Shown here: positions 1-11,668 of the stretch, piece by piece
Position numbering within the stretch: the stretch's first letter is position 1
Layout: every line of letters starts with the position of its first letter
Assembly (NCBI GenBank): GCA_026770025.1
Contig: JAMXDE010000073.1
Location: 62,001 to 126,000 of the forward strand
Direction of reading: 5' to 3'
DNA length: 64,000 bases
Origin: Craspedostauros australis
Lineage: Eukaryota > Bacillariophyta > Bacillariophyceae > Mastogloiales > Achnanthaceae
The notes under the pieces: generated by a model
What the model was told of the DNA's origin: nothing
Databases searched by the model: none
The model's input: the letters and a program-made list of their open reading frames with translations, nothing else
Translations under genes and position numbers: made by a program

Positions 1-2177
1 CGCGTGGGGTTGAAACCGACCTCTCATCAATTAACTTTATGGCGCTCTGAAGGTTTGCGTATGTTCGTAGTTGACACAAGTGTGGGCTTATGATCACGGT
101 GTTGCCGATGCTTGCAGAACAACAAAGGTCTGTTCCTTCCGGCACCGCGAGCATGTGTTCGTCTCCTCTTCAGTTGAAGGCGATGGATGTGATCAAAGTG
201 GTCGAACATCACGAACGTTTTCCCTTTTCCCAAGACTCAACGGAACTGATTCCCTCCTGTCGGACACGATCCAATCCATTCCCGTTCTCAATCGAACAAG
301 AAAAGCAAAACGAACAACGGTAACAACAACAAACTCCGAATACGAAACCCGCGACCACAAACATGTTCGTGGTCGTGGTGGTGGTCGTGGTGGTGGTTGA
401 GGTTCGTGGCAACGACGAGAAGTACAAGATTCTCCCAACGTCGACGGCAGCAGATCTTGGACTTTGGCGCATTCCCATGGATCAGTGGATTGATAGGTCG
501 CAAGGGGATCGACAGAGATAGCGATGTTTTGACGCTGGGATTGCCATCGACCCGATTATGCTACGTTTCCCGCCGTTCGGAAGCGACATCGTTCGCGGTG
601 ATCTTTGGCCATGACGATGAGGCCAAACGAGAAGAGCGGTGGTCCAAACAAGGGCTTTCGCAATATAGCAACGAGAACCGAAGAGAACGTGCCATCGCTC
701 AATCGTCCAAACGGGGGTTGCACGTGGTCTGCATTCCATCAACCCGAAGTGCTGCTCCAACGTACGAGTCAGCCATTGCCACTGCTTTCCATATTCTACG
801 TGGCTGCGAACACGGCAGCGAACACGGCAAGATCGATCAGCATGAGCGGTTGGCCAGAAAGTCGGCGAAGCGAGAACATTCCACATCGCATGAACAATTC
901 TCCAGCATAGACGGCCGTTGTGGCAGCAGGGTTGGCGGTTGTTTCAAGGATGTTCAAAGTCGCCACCGTTGTGGAATGAGCTGCTCAAAATGTGAGCGCG
1001 TCCGATCTTGACCACATGTGTGAATCTCTCTTTTTCTCGCTCGCGCATGTCGTTGATGTCTCATCGGACATTGTGGCTTTGATTATCAATAAACGTGAGT
1101 TTACCGCAGCTTTTGAGTGAGACTATACAAGTTCTCGTATGTCGCTCGACTTCTCCGGACCCACCATCCTACAAGCTACCCATCCCAACCAAGACGTGTA
1201 CCCTCCATCGCACTGTGACCCTCGCTCGTGCTATGCTACGAATACACATGCCTCTCGCATAACTCACCTCCTAAAAGGTATGAAACGCAACCAGCGTTGT
1301 TTTGGTTGGCCTCGATCAGCCACCGCCTCGTTTCCATTTCTGTTTTCGATTCGGCGTCCATGGCGCGGTGCGGTCGAAGTGGTGGTGACCGTCTTCGCGA
1401 CATAGCAACCGAGCAATCCCATCAATGTCATCATGTCGCGTCTGCTTCCGATGTTTGGGGCAGTATGGCGACGTGCACTCCCTGCCAACAAAGAGATTTT
1501 CCAAGGGCAACTAACTTGTGACGGTGCTGTTTTGGCGACGTTGCAACTGGCACATTCACGCATTCACACATTCACAGTACCTATACCTCCATCTCCATGT
1601 GGCGAGAGGGTGCTACTGGTGCAGCACGGAGGTCACCGATCCCAGAAACTACGCCAATACGAGGAGTCAACATGTGAAAGTTCGCCCATGTTTCGGTTCT
1701 CAAGCAATCCGGTGGTGCAAATGTACTTGCGTGCGAACACAGCTGGGCGATGAGACAAGATGCGTTGAGAAAAGGGAAGAGTGTGTGTGACACGAGAAGG
1801 GTGTCGTAAAAGTATGAGAGAAACCGTGGCGCAATGCCTGGGTGAAAACTCTCGTTACGCGTCCGCAGTGACCGCACAAAAGATTTGGGTCTTTTGTGGC
1901 CACCGCTCTATCTTACATCTGGCATTTTGACCGATCCGATTCAGTTCTGTCACATCATCTCACACAAGGGCGCGATTACGAATAGCATGACGCGAAAAGA
2001 ATAGCAAAGCGTGGCACTTGTGTGTGAGGATGCAATCATACTGGGAACTATTCTATTACATCGGCACATCAACGCTTGCGAATAACGTGCAGTACGAGCT
2101 ACTATACATGGGAGCATAGTAAAGTGATCGTCTGTTTCTACTCTACGACCTATTGTATTATGCTCCACGAGCATGGC
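1..2177. other. Gene-poor stretch, no supported gene
   Basis: Open frames here are short, overlap on both strands and have Cys/His/Ser/Arg-rich translations without recognisable domains. The longest plus-strand frame (397-1011) looks like chance. A GTGGT-type low-complexity run lies at about 367-402. The 3' end of the minus-strand gene that starts at 4652 is at 2178, so the last few hundred bases probably hold its 3' UTR. No RNA gene or mobile element was seen. Confidence 0.5.
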
Positions 2178-4557
2178 TTAAGATGAATCTGGTGTGCTTT
2201 CCGCAGAGATGATGGAAGCATCAGACGAGGACAAAGATGAGGCGAACAACGCAAGACTTGATTGCGTTTGCTTGTACTTGTGCTTTCGTGCCGGCGACAT
2301 TGTGGGCGCTTCGGCCACGGTTTCTGTGCCGATGTCTCCATGTTCGCTGACAGCCATGACGTCGTGGGACTTCGTTTTGTTGGCCTTGGTCGTTGTGGCG
2401 CCGCCCACAGACGGGCTGCTCGCGCAGGTGCTGGTCTTGGCGCTCGAGGTGGCTGATTGCTTTGCCAAGTTGTCCTTTCGGATACGGGAACGTGCCTGGC
2501 AGCCGTTGGGCTCCCATTCAAAACCGATCTTGTCCAACAAGCCGATTCGGGGCTGCGTCATATGAGACTTGCGCGCTTCCTGCAGCCTGCGATACTGTCT
2601 GCGCTGGTTGGTAACCCACAGGCCCAGCTGGCGTTGCGTCTCGCTCTTCTGCGGCACCATGCAATGTCCGTTGGCTTTCTTGAACTGCACGAGGTCCTCG
2701 TATCTGTCCATCCAGAGTTTCTCCTCGCGTCCCGGACGGGGGTTCCAGTCGAAGCCCATGGCATTGAGAGTCTTCACTCTGTGTGCAGTCATGGGCGTCG
2801 AATTGTTGGCGGTGTACTGCTTGTACTGATATCGTTGCGTCTTGACCCAACCGGCCAGACCGCGATTGCTATCGCGCTGCGAAACGTTGCAATCGCCGTG
2901 GGTTTTCTTGTATTGGAGCAGCTCCTCCAACCTGTACTCCCAGGATCTGACGCTCTCCTGCTGCATCCTGATCCTGGTGGTCTGCTTGTCGGCGGATGGC
3001 GAATGGGGCGGAGATACTGGAGATGATGACATGACCGTTGACTCCGAGGAGTCGCGTTTGGATCTGCTGCTGCTGTTGCTGTTGGCGCCATCGCGGTTCT
3101 TGTTCTTCGACTTCAACGGCAGCGTCATCCGTCTCCTCTTGGTGTTCTTCGTGCTGTTAGTCGCGGCGGTTCTAGTCTTGTTGTTGTTGTTGCTGCTGCT
3201 GGTGACACGGTTCTTCCTCTTCCTCTTGGCACTGCTGTTGGTTCTCATGTCGACGCAGTCTTCGTTCACAGTTTCCATCATTGCCCAAGTCTGGCTTGTC
3301 ACCTTTTCGGGTGACATGATGAAATCCTTCTGAGACGAGGCACGGTTTTTATCATGGAGTTTCGCTGCGATACTCTTTGGCATGCTCTGAGTGTCACTCA
3401 TGCAGTTTCTCTCATCTTCGCCACAGGAATCGTCGGACGCGTCGCTAAACTGATCCGGGGCACTTCTGGCGGGTCGTCGGCAGTTGTGGTATGACGGCAT
3501 GGGGCCATGGTCGGTGGATTCTGCTCTTAGTGCGTGTGCCACTCGTGCCCCTGCGAGAGGCGCATCGGGAAAGGCAGGACCAGCCAGGCCTTCAAACCTT
3601 TCTCCGGCGATACGCCGAGGCTCCATCGCAGTATGCGCCATGCCAACCTGAGGCTGGAGATGGAGAGGAAGGGTGTTGGATGAGTCGACGCAGAGCATCC
3701 CACCATTCGCGCCATCCATGGCGGAGACCTGCGAGATGGATCTTGCTTCCGCTGACTGCTGCAGTTCCTCGAGGCTCGAAGCCGCAGGCTGACGGTGCTG
3801 CAGGATAGCAGGCGATGGGGCTGGCGCCATCATCGGCGATTGCGCCGTCGCATATGGAGAAGCAAGCAAGGTTCCCTGGTGCAGAATGGCATCCGGCAGT
3901 CGTCCAGCGCGCAAGCCCAAGTTGACGCCAGGCGCCGCCGCGAGCGACACGGGGGCTGAGTTAACACGTGTCTGTGCATGCCTGTGCGCATTCGCAAGGT
4001 TCAGAGACTGCATTCGTGCCTGGTCGTCGAAACCCATCATGTTGGGTGGCGGTACTGGTGAGCACCCGGGTGGCAATCTTGGTGATCTCAACATGCCAAT
4101 GGAACCTGGCTGTGCTGCAAGTTGCCCGTAGGATTGGTGCAATTGGTGCAGTTGGTGCTGCCGGTGTTGCGCCGTGGGTGGAACCAAGATAATGCCTCCT
4201 GATGGTTGGATAACAATCATGTGTGGTTGGTTGATGCCGCCACGCGAAGCCTGAAGCGATTGCAGCGATCGCAGTGACTGCGCCGTTGGCATAACTTGGG
4301 CTGCAGCAGGAGCAGAAGCGGCCGCGATTGCGGCAGCCTGAGCAGGTGCTGGTCCACCTGCGGATGATGTGCTCCTCTTCCTCGCGTCGACGTGCGCAGC
4401 CGCAACGGCGAGAGCATCGGACGATGACGAAAGCTCCTTGAGCAGCAGCTCTCGCTTCTTCCGTTGGAAGGCGAGGCGTGTCTCGAGCTCTGCCATCTCC
4501 ATCTTTTGCGCTGCTTGGAGCTGTGCCATGTTGGGGCCGTGTTGACTCAGCGATCTC

Positions 4558-4596
<39 letters not shown>

Positions 4597-4652
4597 TTAT
4601 CGTCGACGCTGCCGCTGTCGCTGTCGGTGTGAATGTTCTCTCGTGGCTGCAT
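2178..4652 (-). CDS. Protein with two helicase-associated (HA) domains and Asn/Ser/Gln-rich regions
   Basis: About 824 residues from the Met at 4652. The frame stays open to another Met at 4802, but the extra 50 residues are unremarkable and the inner start precedes an acidic, Ser/Asn-rich N terminus. Residues about 19-33 are an Asn/Ser alternation. Residues about 42-75 look like a coiled coil. The middle is Ala/Pro/Gln-rich. Basic clusters such as KRKRKNR and KRRRM resemble nuclear localisation signals. Residues about 570-637 and 646-717 are two copies of the helicase-associated domain (Trp...RY..L..YK..HG.C.V...GLxxWVxxQR pattern, ending GFxW). HA domains occur alone in many stramenopile proteins; no helicase motor is present here. 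A nucleic-acid-binding nuclear role is inference. No neighbour suggests a pathway. Confidence 0.8.
4561..4596 (+). repeat. CTGTTG hexanucleotide repeat inside the HA-domain gene
   Basis: Six perfect CTGTTG units. On the coding (minus) strand they read as CAACAG-type codons giving the Asn/Ser alternation near the N terminus of the HA-domain protein. Confidence 0.9.
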
Positions 4653-4867
4653 GGGAATGGATGATGGATGATGGTGGAGTGCGGAGTGGGTATGTCTCGC
4701 ACAAGGGTGTTGTTTGTTTTGTGTTTTGGAGTTTGTGCGTACGCGGTTCAAGGTTTGCAAGTCGCAACCAGAAAAAGTATGCGCTATGGGCGCCCTTGAC
4801 ATGTGGCACAGGTCGGTCTTGGCACGTTTTCTCGTTGTTGTCGCTTATGTCGTTGTGCGAGGATAGT

Positions 4868-4906
4868 GTGCTAGTATGGTGTGCTAGTATGGTGTGCTAG
4901 TATGGT
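4868..4906 (+). repeat. 13-bp tandem repeat, three copies
   Basis: GTGCTAGTATGGT occurs three times head to tail just upstream of the HA-domain gene. This is a minisatellite; no function is evident. Confidence 0.9.
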
Positions 4907-7900
4907 GTGCGCGTGCAGTGCGCAGTGCGCAGTGTGCGAGTGTGTTATGTGTGTTGGTGGTACAGTTCATGCGGCATTCGTACGTGGGCGCCCTACTACT
5001 CGTTCATTCGTTGTGGAGAGATGTTCGCAGGGCTTTGTGTGTCACAAACGTGCGGAGCCTTTTAGCCTCACTGCTTTTCACCTGTACTCGCCTATGCAGT
5101 GAAGAGCCACCTTGTGCGAGGCGCAGCACGGGCTGGGGTACTGAGTCCGCCGTTTCGATTCGGTTGTTTTCTGTTCGTGTACCATCCCCATTCTTCTGTT
5201 GTGGCTGGTGTGGGTGTTGTTTTCAGCTCCAGGCCGAGACGGTGGCACATACCCACGACGAGGTCGTACGAGTATATCAGATGGTACTTTCTCTGGCTCT
5301 CTGGGGAGATAGACAGAGACAGACAGCAGCTCGTATTGTTACAAAGAAGGACTATTCATTTCTAACATATGTGGGTGGGTGTGGTGGCGTCGTGGTATCG
5401 AGATCGAACAGTTTGTCTGATGGATTGCGAAGGAGAAAACACACGAGTGCAGGCGTAACAGTCGCTCGTGCAGGAGAGGTACCAACTGTTCACAAGTCAG
5501 TCATTGCTATTGGTGCGTCTCTCCAGTGAGAGAGGATGACTACGACTATGTGGCCTGCATCCTTCTTTGCGCTCCGTCGGTGGAGGGTGCTCTCGACGAC
5601 TACTCCATCATACCAAAACAATGCACATAGAAGAGACAGGCAAGAGGAGCAGACCGATATGCACTAGGCATGATGCACGATGCATGGATGTGAAAACATG
5701 CTCAGCCAAGTGGCATTGACAGGTGAAGCAATGCCAGATTGAGATCGGTCTGCTCGCGAGATCCTCCAGGAAATGTCCCTGACGATAGAGCGGCTGCGCC
5801 ATGCCTGTTCGTTTGCACCATCCGTGAAGAATTTGTGTTTGGCATGTGATTGAAAACTTGTCTATGTGTGTGGCGACGGGGTTTCGTTGTGTTGGTCTTC
5901 CAACACCTTGATGATGGACTCTGCACCATAGGTCGTACGTTACGCGGCTCCCGTCTGTCTCTCTCTCTTCATGGTATCCGTCGGCGAAGCCTCTCGAATG
6001 TGCACAGAGATGATGTGACATCGTTTGTCTTCCCTGCGTGATGGATACTACTACGACCTCCGACCCTATTCCACGATCTGCTCTGCGCGACTTCGCACCT
6101 GACTTGTGTGCGCGGTTATTTTGTGTTGGATTGGTGGTGACACTTGTTTGTGCGATGTTGCACAGCAGAGAAACCTAACTCGATGCGTGTCGGAGGGTTT
6201 TGTGCTCCGCAGCAGAGTACTCTCCTGTACTATGCGGGCCTCTGTTGACGCTGGGTGCCGAATCGCTTCTGAATGGTCTATTTAAGAGAGCATTCTCGCG
6301 ATGCGCTTCTTGCTTGGTTACTTTGTCGTGCCATGGCATACGATTCCATGTGGGCATGATTAGAGTTCGTTTTTTCCCTTCTCAACAACAAACACCACTT
6401 TCTCGGTCTGTGGTACGAGGTCGATGCGTGTACCTTAGAGTACCAGTATGGTGGCACCACAACACTGATCTGCTTCTCTCCTCCAACCGGATCTTTGATA
6501 CCACAGAACGATGTATGTCTCTCTTTGTCCTGTGCTGTGTTCCAGGCTTCGCACAAGCATCATCGCTGATGCCTGGCTGGTGCAACTCAACCGAGAAGCT
6601 TCGCAGCTCCCCTCGACTCAATGTACACTTGTCATACTCGTTGGTCATACGAGCTATTGGTAGGTGCACAAGCGTGAATAAATCACGTCGCGCGATGCGC
6701 GGCATGCCTCATCCTGTCAACGACAAGTTCGCAACCAACCAGCTGAGTGTTACTGCCCTTAGATCTCTCTCCCTGCTCGAACAAAGTGGCTGCGCGAGCG
6801 CAGCTCATGCGGCACCCGCGCACGCTTGTGGCACAGCATGATGTTGTAGCCTGCGCCAGCACCTGCCGGAGCCTGCACACAGAACCGAAATGTGGCAACT
6901 TCCTCGCAATGAAGTTCTGGCTGGATGAAGGCGCAGAAACAGACCACAGAAATCGAGTGAGGCGACATTGATATCCACGAACAAAACGAACAAGGAGGCT
7001 GGTAAGTGTGTGAATAAAATGTCATGACATAATTTGCCTTCTTGTTTCTACAAAGAAACAGCATCGCATGCGCACCAAAATGAAGCAAAGGTACGCACAG
7101 AGAGTACCATTGTGTTGTTTGTCGTCTCGTGCGTGGTGTGATTGCTGCGAGATCAGCAACACTCCGCACGGCGATTGTGCGACATAAGAATTTTCTTGTT
7201 GCTGATGGCGATTCTGGTGCTGACTCCACTGATGGTGCCATGGTTTGAAACTCAACCCGTGTCGGATGGCTGATTGGTTTCCGATCTACTACTCTTCGCG
7301 CCTGTAAGTATGCTTGTCCATCGATTTTTCGTATGAGCTATACCCTCGACTACAACTCGAACAATGCTGTTCCTCTCCTCTCGCCAACTTCTGTTTTCCA
7401 CCATCACGTGATGGCGGCAGCCACGCGGGAGGCAACGGATCTGCCTCCTCCCTGTTCGAAACCTTCTTGACTCATAGTAGGTCGTACGCGTACGTATGGT
7501 TGCGTGCTCCGGAATAATAGTGCAGCATTGCATGCACGAGCTGCTCCACCATCCACCCCTGTCTACCATGCGCAGCAGCGACACCGAAACCACCCAAATT
7601 TGGTTGTCAGAAAGTCACGACCCAGGTTCGTCTCGGACATTGCTTGTGTCATGGTTGAGATTTAAACATCCAAAGGTCCTTTCATCTCAACCGCGAGCGA
7701 GAACGTGGAGAAATGGAACCATTTCACCTTTCGCAACATACCTGGTAGCGCGCATGGAACCGCACTTGTCCAAAAGCAGTCATTTCCACGAGCGACGGCA
7801 AGACGAGATGGATGGTGTCGTTTGGTTTCCAGTTCGTGACTGCAAACAGTCCAAGTGTCGACCCATTCGAATAAATCGTTTCCAGTTGATTCAACGGATC

Positions 7901-7916
7901 TCATGTGAAGATCCAA

Positions 7917-7924
7917 TGACGTCA
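7917..7924. promoter_or_regulatory. CRE-like palindrome upstream of the SDR gene
   Basis: A perfect TGACGTCA lies about 340 bp upstream of the SDR start codon. This is the classical bZIP/CREB-type site, and related CO2/cAMP-responsive elements are described in diatom promoters. Function here is inference from position and sequence. Confidence 0.4.
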
Positions 7925-8001
7925 GACACGAACAAATAGCGCAGAAAATGTTGTGGGGGCGGATGGATCGGCTTCTTGTTGGATCCGATGAGGTGGAGAA
8001 C

Positions 8002-8064
8002 GATGATGGTGATGATGATGATGTTGATGATGATGTTGATGATGGTGTTGATGATGTTGTTGTT
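8002..8064 (+). repeat. GATGAT/GATGTT trinucleotide-type repeat
   Basis: Imperfect GAT/GTT triplet tract in the 5' region of the SDR gene. It creates Asp-rich or His-rich chance frames on the two strands. Confidence 0.85.
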
Positions 8065-8261
8065 GGAGGTGGAGCCGACGATGATGACAACACCCTGACG
8101 GCACATTTCCGCAACAGCAGCGAGATTGCCTCTCCATCATTCCCTTCTCCCCCCACTCCACACAAACTCGCACAGAGCAATACGATACAAAACTGGACTC
8201 AGTGTACATACTCCAGAAAGCACACATAATACCAGAATAGAGTAATCTAAATTGAATTGCA

Positions 8262-9182
8262 ATGATGAGGATCGCTTCTGTTCTGACGAAGGCGTCGATG
8301 GTGGTGACAGTGATGAGTGTTGCCAGCAGTACCATGGCATTCGCCACCCCCAACAACGGCAGCAACGTCGTGCTCGTGACGGGCGCAGGAGGCAAGACGG
8401 GAGGCTCCCTGTTCCGAAAGCTCGTGGCCGCCGAGGAGTACGCGCCCATTGGCATCTGCCGCAGCGACGCATCGAAGCAGGCGTTGGTCGACTCCGGCCT
8501 TCCCTCGGACATCATCGAGGTCTGCGACGTGACGGACCCGGAGGCCATCCAATCGGTGGTCTCCAAGTACGGCGACGACGTCGTTGCCCTTTGCATCGCC
8601 ACATCGGCTACGCCAGCCCCGACCGGCGAAATGAACGAAGGGCGACCCGTATTTGGCTTCCCCAACGGACAGCCCGAACAGGTGGATTGGATCGGTCAGA
8701 AGAATCAGATCGACGCCGTGCCATCAGGCGTGCACGTCGTGATCTGCTCAACGATGGGAGGTTCCGACGAGTCCAACCCTCTCAACGCCATCGGCCGCAC
8801 GACCAACGAGGACGGCAGCGTGAGCGGCGGCAACATCGTGATGTGGAAGCGCAAGGCCGAGAAGTACCTGATGGATTCCGACAAGAAGTGGACCATCGTG
8901 CATCCCGGCGGTCTGCTGAACGAACCGGGCGGCGAACGCGAGCTCGTGGTGGGGGTGGATGATGTGATCGATCAGACCGAGTCGCGCTCTGTGCCACGCG
9001 AGGATGTCGCCGAGGTGATGCTGCAGGCCCTGCGCTTGCCAGCGGCCTTCGTGGGACGGTCGTTCGATCTGCGGTCCAAGCCTGTGGGCGAGGGCGAGCC
9101 AACGACCGACTTCGTCGCGCTGATGGACACCCTGGCTGGCAAGAATTGCGATTACAGCCTCGGCAAGATCGCTGGCGAATAA
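8262..9182 (+). CDS. Atypical short-chain dehydrogenase/reductase with a plastid-type presequence
   Basis: 306 residues. The hydrophobic N terminus (about 5-25) ends in a Met-Ala-Phe-Ala-Thr-Pro stretch with Phe at 27. That is the layout of the diatom signal-peptide cleavage motif needed for plastid entry, so plastid targeting is likely. A Rossmann fold starts with the nucleotide-binding motif TGAGGKTG at residues 40-47. Later motifs include CSTMGG and the conserved HPGGLL segment. This is the pattern of atypical (extended-like) SDR proteins related to plant plastid NAD(P)-binding proteins of the At5g02240/Tic62 kind. The classical YxxxK catalytic pair is not obvious (MWKRKAEKYL occupies the site), so activity on a substrate is uncertain. 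Two adjacent Met codons open the frame; either could be used. Confidence 0.85.
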   Translation: MMRIASVLTKASMVVTVMSVASSTMAFATPNNGSNVVLVTGAGGKTGGSLFRKLVAAEEYAPIGICRSDASKQALVDSGLPSDIIEVCDVTDPEAIQSVVSKYGDDVVALCIATSATPAPTGEMNEGRPVFGFPNGQPEQVDWIGQKNQIDAVPSGVHVVICSTMGGSDESNPLNAIGRTTNEDGSVSGGNIVMWKRKAEKYLMDSDKKWTIVHPGGLLNEPGGERELVVGVDDVIDQTESRSVPREDVAEVMLQALRLPAAFVGRSFDLRSKPVGEGEPTTDFVALMDTLAGKNCDYSLGKIAGE

Positions 9183-9595
9183 CCTGCAGTAGAGTATGTT
9201 GAGTGCTCGTGGCCCCTGAGCGGCAATGTGACGAATTCATACTTCGAGCTGAATCTGAGCTACTCCATGAGCAATGAAACAGCGAATCAACGTTGAGCCT
9301 GAGGAGTGCAGCTGGGTGCTCTGGAGTGTTGGAGGAGTATGTTGATTGTCTGCAAAAGCATGATTGCAACCAATCTCCAGACTCATATTATAGATCGCAC
9401 TCTCCACAAGTAGTAGAGATAGCTCGTACATGATACCTGGTGCAGAACGGAGCTGATTTCTCTGCGCAGAGACATCGCGGGTCGCATCGAAATCATTTGA
9501 ATCGTGTGAGTCAACAGGCCGTTTACCACATCCAACGAGACACCCAAACGAAAGAACACCATTGTTGGTAGTTTGCATACGTACTGCGAGCATTC
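9183..9595. other. Intergenic spacer between two plus-strand genes
   Basis: 413 bp without a supported frame. It should contain the 3' UTR of the SDR gene and the promoter of the glycosyltransferase gene. No clear motif was recognised. Confidence 0.5.
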
Positions 9596-11497
9596 ATGTT
9601 AGCACGCGTACCATACAATCAAAGAAGGATCACAGAGAGAGAGCTTGTGTGCAGCAAAGTGGGAAGCACCAGCAAGCTATCATTATCATACCATTCGCTT
9701 ACTTTCCGACACGTACCCATTGACAATGCCATTGGAAGCCAGGGCATCGATGGACAAGCGAAGAATCGATCGATGAAGGGAGTTCGCTGCGATGAGAGGC
9801 TGATGGACACGCGGAGACAGAGACAGAGGCGCACGCCCATGCCTCAATCAACCTCTGATACCAGCACCAGACGTCGGCATGTCCATGAAGAAGGCGGCAG
9901 CAGGATTGAAAGTCATGTCACAGACGAAGAAACGATGGCGAGACAGCCATCCCCACGAGCGATGCAGGATCCAAAGGGTTCGAACAGCGCAAGCCAGAAG
10001 CAAGGGCCGCATTCTCATTTGCGTCGCTTGCAGATGGTGCTTCTCTGCTTCGTCGGTACGCTCTTCTTCGTTCAAGCTTGTGCTGTGGTTGTCCTCATGC
10101 GGATGGATACATCTGCCGGTACATCTGCGTCCTCAAGCAAGGCCGATGAACTTGCTGCTGCATCTGCTCTGGTTGATGCAAGCATGCATTCCCACAAGGA
10201 GAGAATCTCACAAGCAATCGCACAGACGCCAACGACATTCGTGGAGAATGCGATGGTTGATGTCTCTGAGAACACACCACCACCGCAAAACAATGAGCCG
10301 CCGACAGCCATTCCGAGAGTTCTGATACTCACGTACCATCGCAATCTGCTGAGCCACAGCCCTCGCACACCATCCAACTGCACCTATCAAACCAAAACTG
10401 ACGGAGAGGAGGAATGCGCGCTGGCGGAGAACGTGCAGCATTCGATTGCCGTCCATCCCCACGCTGCGGTCCGCTTCCTCACGGATGACGACTGCGTCTC
10501 ATCGCTGCGCAACGTGTACCCCGCCCTCATTCCGCACTTTCAAAACGAGACGAAGGGGATGTTCAAGGGTGATATCTGCCGCGGCAGCGCGCTTTACGAG
10601 ACGGGCGGAATCTACCTCGATGTCGATCTGGGCGTGCGATATGATCTATGGACGATCCTTCATCCGCGGACGGAGTTCGTCACGGCGCGTGTGCATCGCC
10701 AATCCAAGCACCCCGGCAACTTCTTCCAGGCCATCCTTGGCACCACGAAGCACAATCCCATCATATTGCGGTACCTCGATCTGTTTCATCGGTTCTACGC
10801 CCATGGCGATGTTGTCAAGGCGAATCGCAGTGTTGCAAATGCTCATCACAACGGCCACCACCACCATGGTCCGGCGTACGTCACGCATTCGGATCCGCTT
10901 GGCGTCGTCTTCTTGCGGCAGGCATTGGATGATACCGTCGATGCAGCCAAGCGTGCATCAGATCAGGACTCAGACGCAGACACTGGCGCAGAGGAGGATG
11001 ACGATGACGAGGGATCAGGTACTCAGGGCGATGGTGCGGGGGATGTCGCTGACCATGATACTCCCCAACAGCAGCAACAACAACAGAGAAGAGACGACGC
11101 TCGAACATCCAATGAGGTAGTAGCACCTGCCACGCCCAAGGTGGAACTCTGGCAGGAGGTCCTCTACAACCCCAAGATATTCCCATTGCTGCAACGTCCA
11201 CCCACGTGGGGCACCCGCCGAGCCTGCCACTTTGTTGTCGTATCCCGCTCGCACGCCGATGTTGTAGTCCCACCACATGCCAATGAAATGGAGGATAGCC
11301 GCAAGCTTGTACCACATGACAGGGATGCATCGCGTCCTCCGCTTGAGTTCTTCATTCCGATGAGGAAGGTTGATGCCGCAACCAACAATGGCAGCGGCAA
11401 CAGCGTGCCCACAATAGGCTTTCATGTTCCGCTGTACAGCAGAATCGCCGGTTCTCGAATCTGCCCAAATGACAAGGGAACGTGGGAAGCACCATGA
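9596..11497 (+). CDS. Type II membrane glycosyltransferase with DXD motif (Gly_transf_sug / GT32-like)
   Basis: Up to 633 residues. The start is uncertain: Met codons at 9596, 9773, 9803, 9839 and 9935 all precede the membrane anchor. One transmembrane segment lies at about 147-168 after a basic stretch, as in Golgi type II enzymes. The catalytic region begins near residue 240 (IPRVLILTYH). It contains MFKGDICRGSALYETGG followed by the sugar-nucleotide-binding DVD at 342-344. This matches the DXD glycosyltransferase family that includes yeast Och1-like mannosyltransferases. A His-rich stretch, an acidic stretch (about residues 460-480) and a Gln run interrupt the C-terminal half as low-complexity insertions. 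The sugar donor and acceptor cannot be told from sequence. Confidence 0.8.
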   Translation: MLARVPYNQRRITERELVCSKVGSTSKLSLSYHSLTFRHVPIDNAIGSQGIDGQAKNRSMKGVRCDERLMDTRRQRQRRTPMPQSTSDTSTRRRHVHEEGGSRIESHVTDEETMARQPSPRAMQDPKGSNSASQKQGPHSHLRRLQMVLLCFVGTLFFVQACAVVVLMRMDTSAGTSASSSKADELAAASALVDASMHSHKERISQAIAQTPTTFVENAMVDVSENTPPPQNNEPPTAIPRVLILTYHRNLLSHSPRTPSNCTYQTKTDGEEECALAENVQHSIAVHPHAAVRFLTDDDCVSSLRNVYPALIPHFQNETKGMFKGDICRGSALYETGGIYLDVDLGVRYDLWTILHPRTEFVTARVHRQSKHPGNFFQAILGTTKHNPIILRYLDLFHRFYAHGDVVKANRSVANAHHNGHHHHGPAYVTHSDPLGVVFLRQALDDTVDAAKRASDQDSDADTGAEEDDDDEGSGTQGDGAGDVADHDTPQQQQQQQRRDDARTSNEVVAPATPKVELWQEVLYNPKIFPLLQRPPTWGTRRACHFVVVSRSHADVVVPPHANEMEDSRKLVPHDRDASRPPLEFFIPMRKVDAATNNGSGNSVPTIGFHVPLYSRIAGSRICPNDKGTWEAP

Positions 11498-11668
11498 AGA
11501 TCAGTATCAATGACAGCAGCAAGTAACCGCGTCGTTTGTATTTAGAGTATCAGTATTACTCGTGCCTAGCGTCTTCCTTTCTTTGCAGTGTCAAACATTA
11601 TCATACCATACTCGTACGCGTAGATATGAGATCTGCTCAATTGCCCAATTGCTATGCTCTGGTCTGCT
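11498..11668. other. Convergent 3' spacer
   Basis: 171 bp between the stop codons of the plus-strand glycosyltransferase gene and the minus-strand ketopantoate-reductase-like gene. The two transcripts converge here, so their 3' UTRs may overlap. No hairpin or other motif stands out. Confidence 0.5.

Larger units (their letters stand above)
4907..8261. other. Intergenic stretch without a supportable gene
   Basis: Frames up to about 210 codons exist on both strands (for example 4894-5529 and 6200-6841), but they overlap one another, are rich in Cys/Arg/Ser and match no domain I recognise. The stretch probably holds the promoter and 5' leader of the HA-domain gene at its left end and of the SDR gene at its right end. 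An RNA gene or intron-rich gene cannot be excluded by eye. Confidence 0.45.

Noticed and set aside
397..1011. 204-codon plus-strand frame near the left edge
   Set aside because: No recognisable domain, Arg/Ser/His-rich composition, and an overlapping minus-strand frame of similar size.
7981..8065. Asp-rich coding potential of the GAT repeat
   Set aside because: The frame depends on the repeat only and lies in the presumed leader of the SDR gene.
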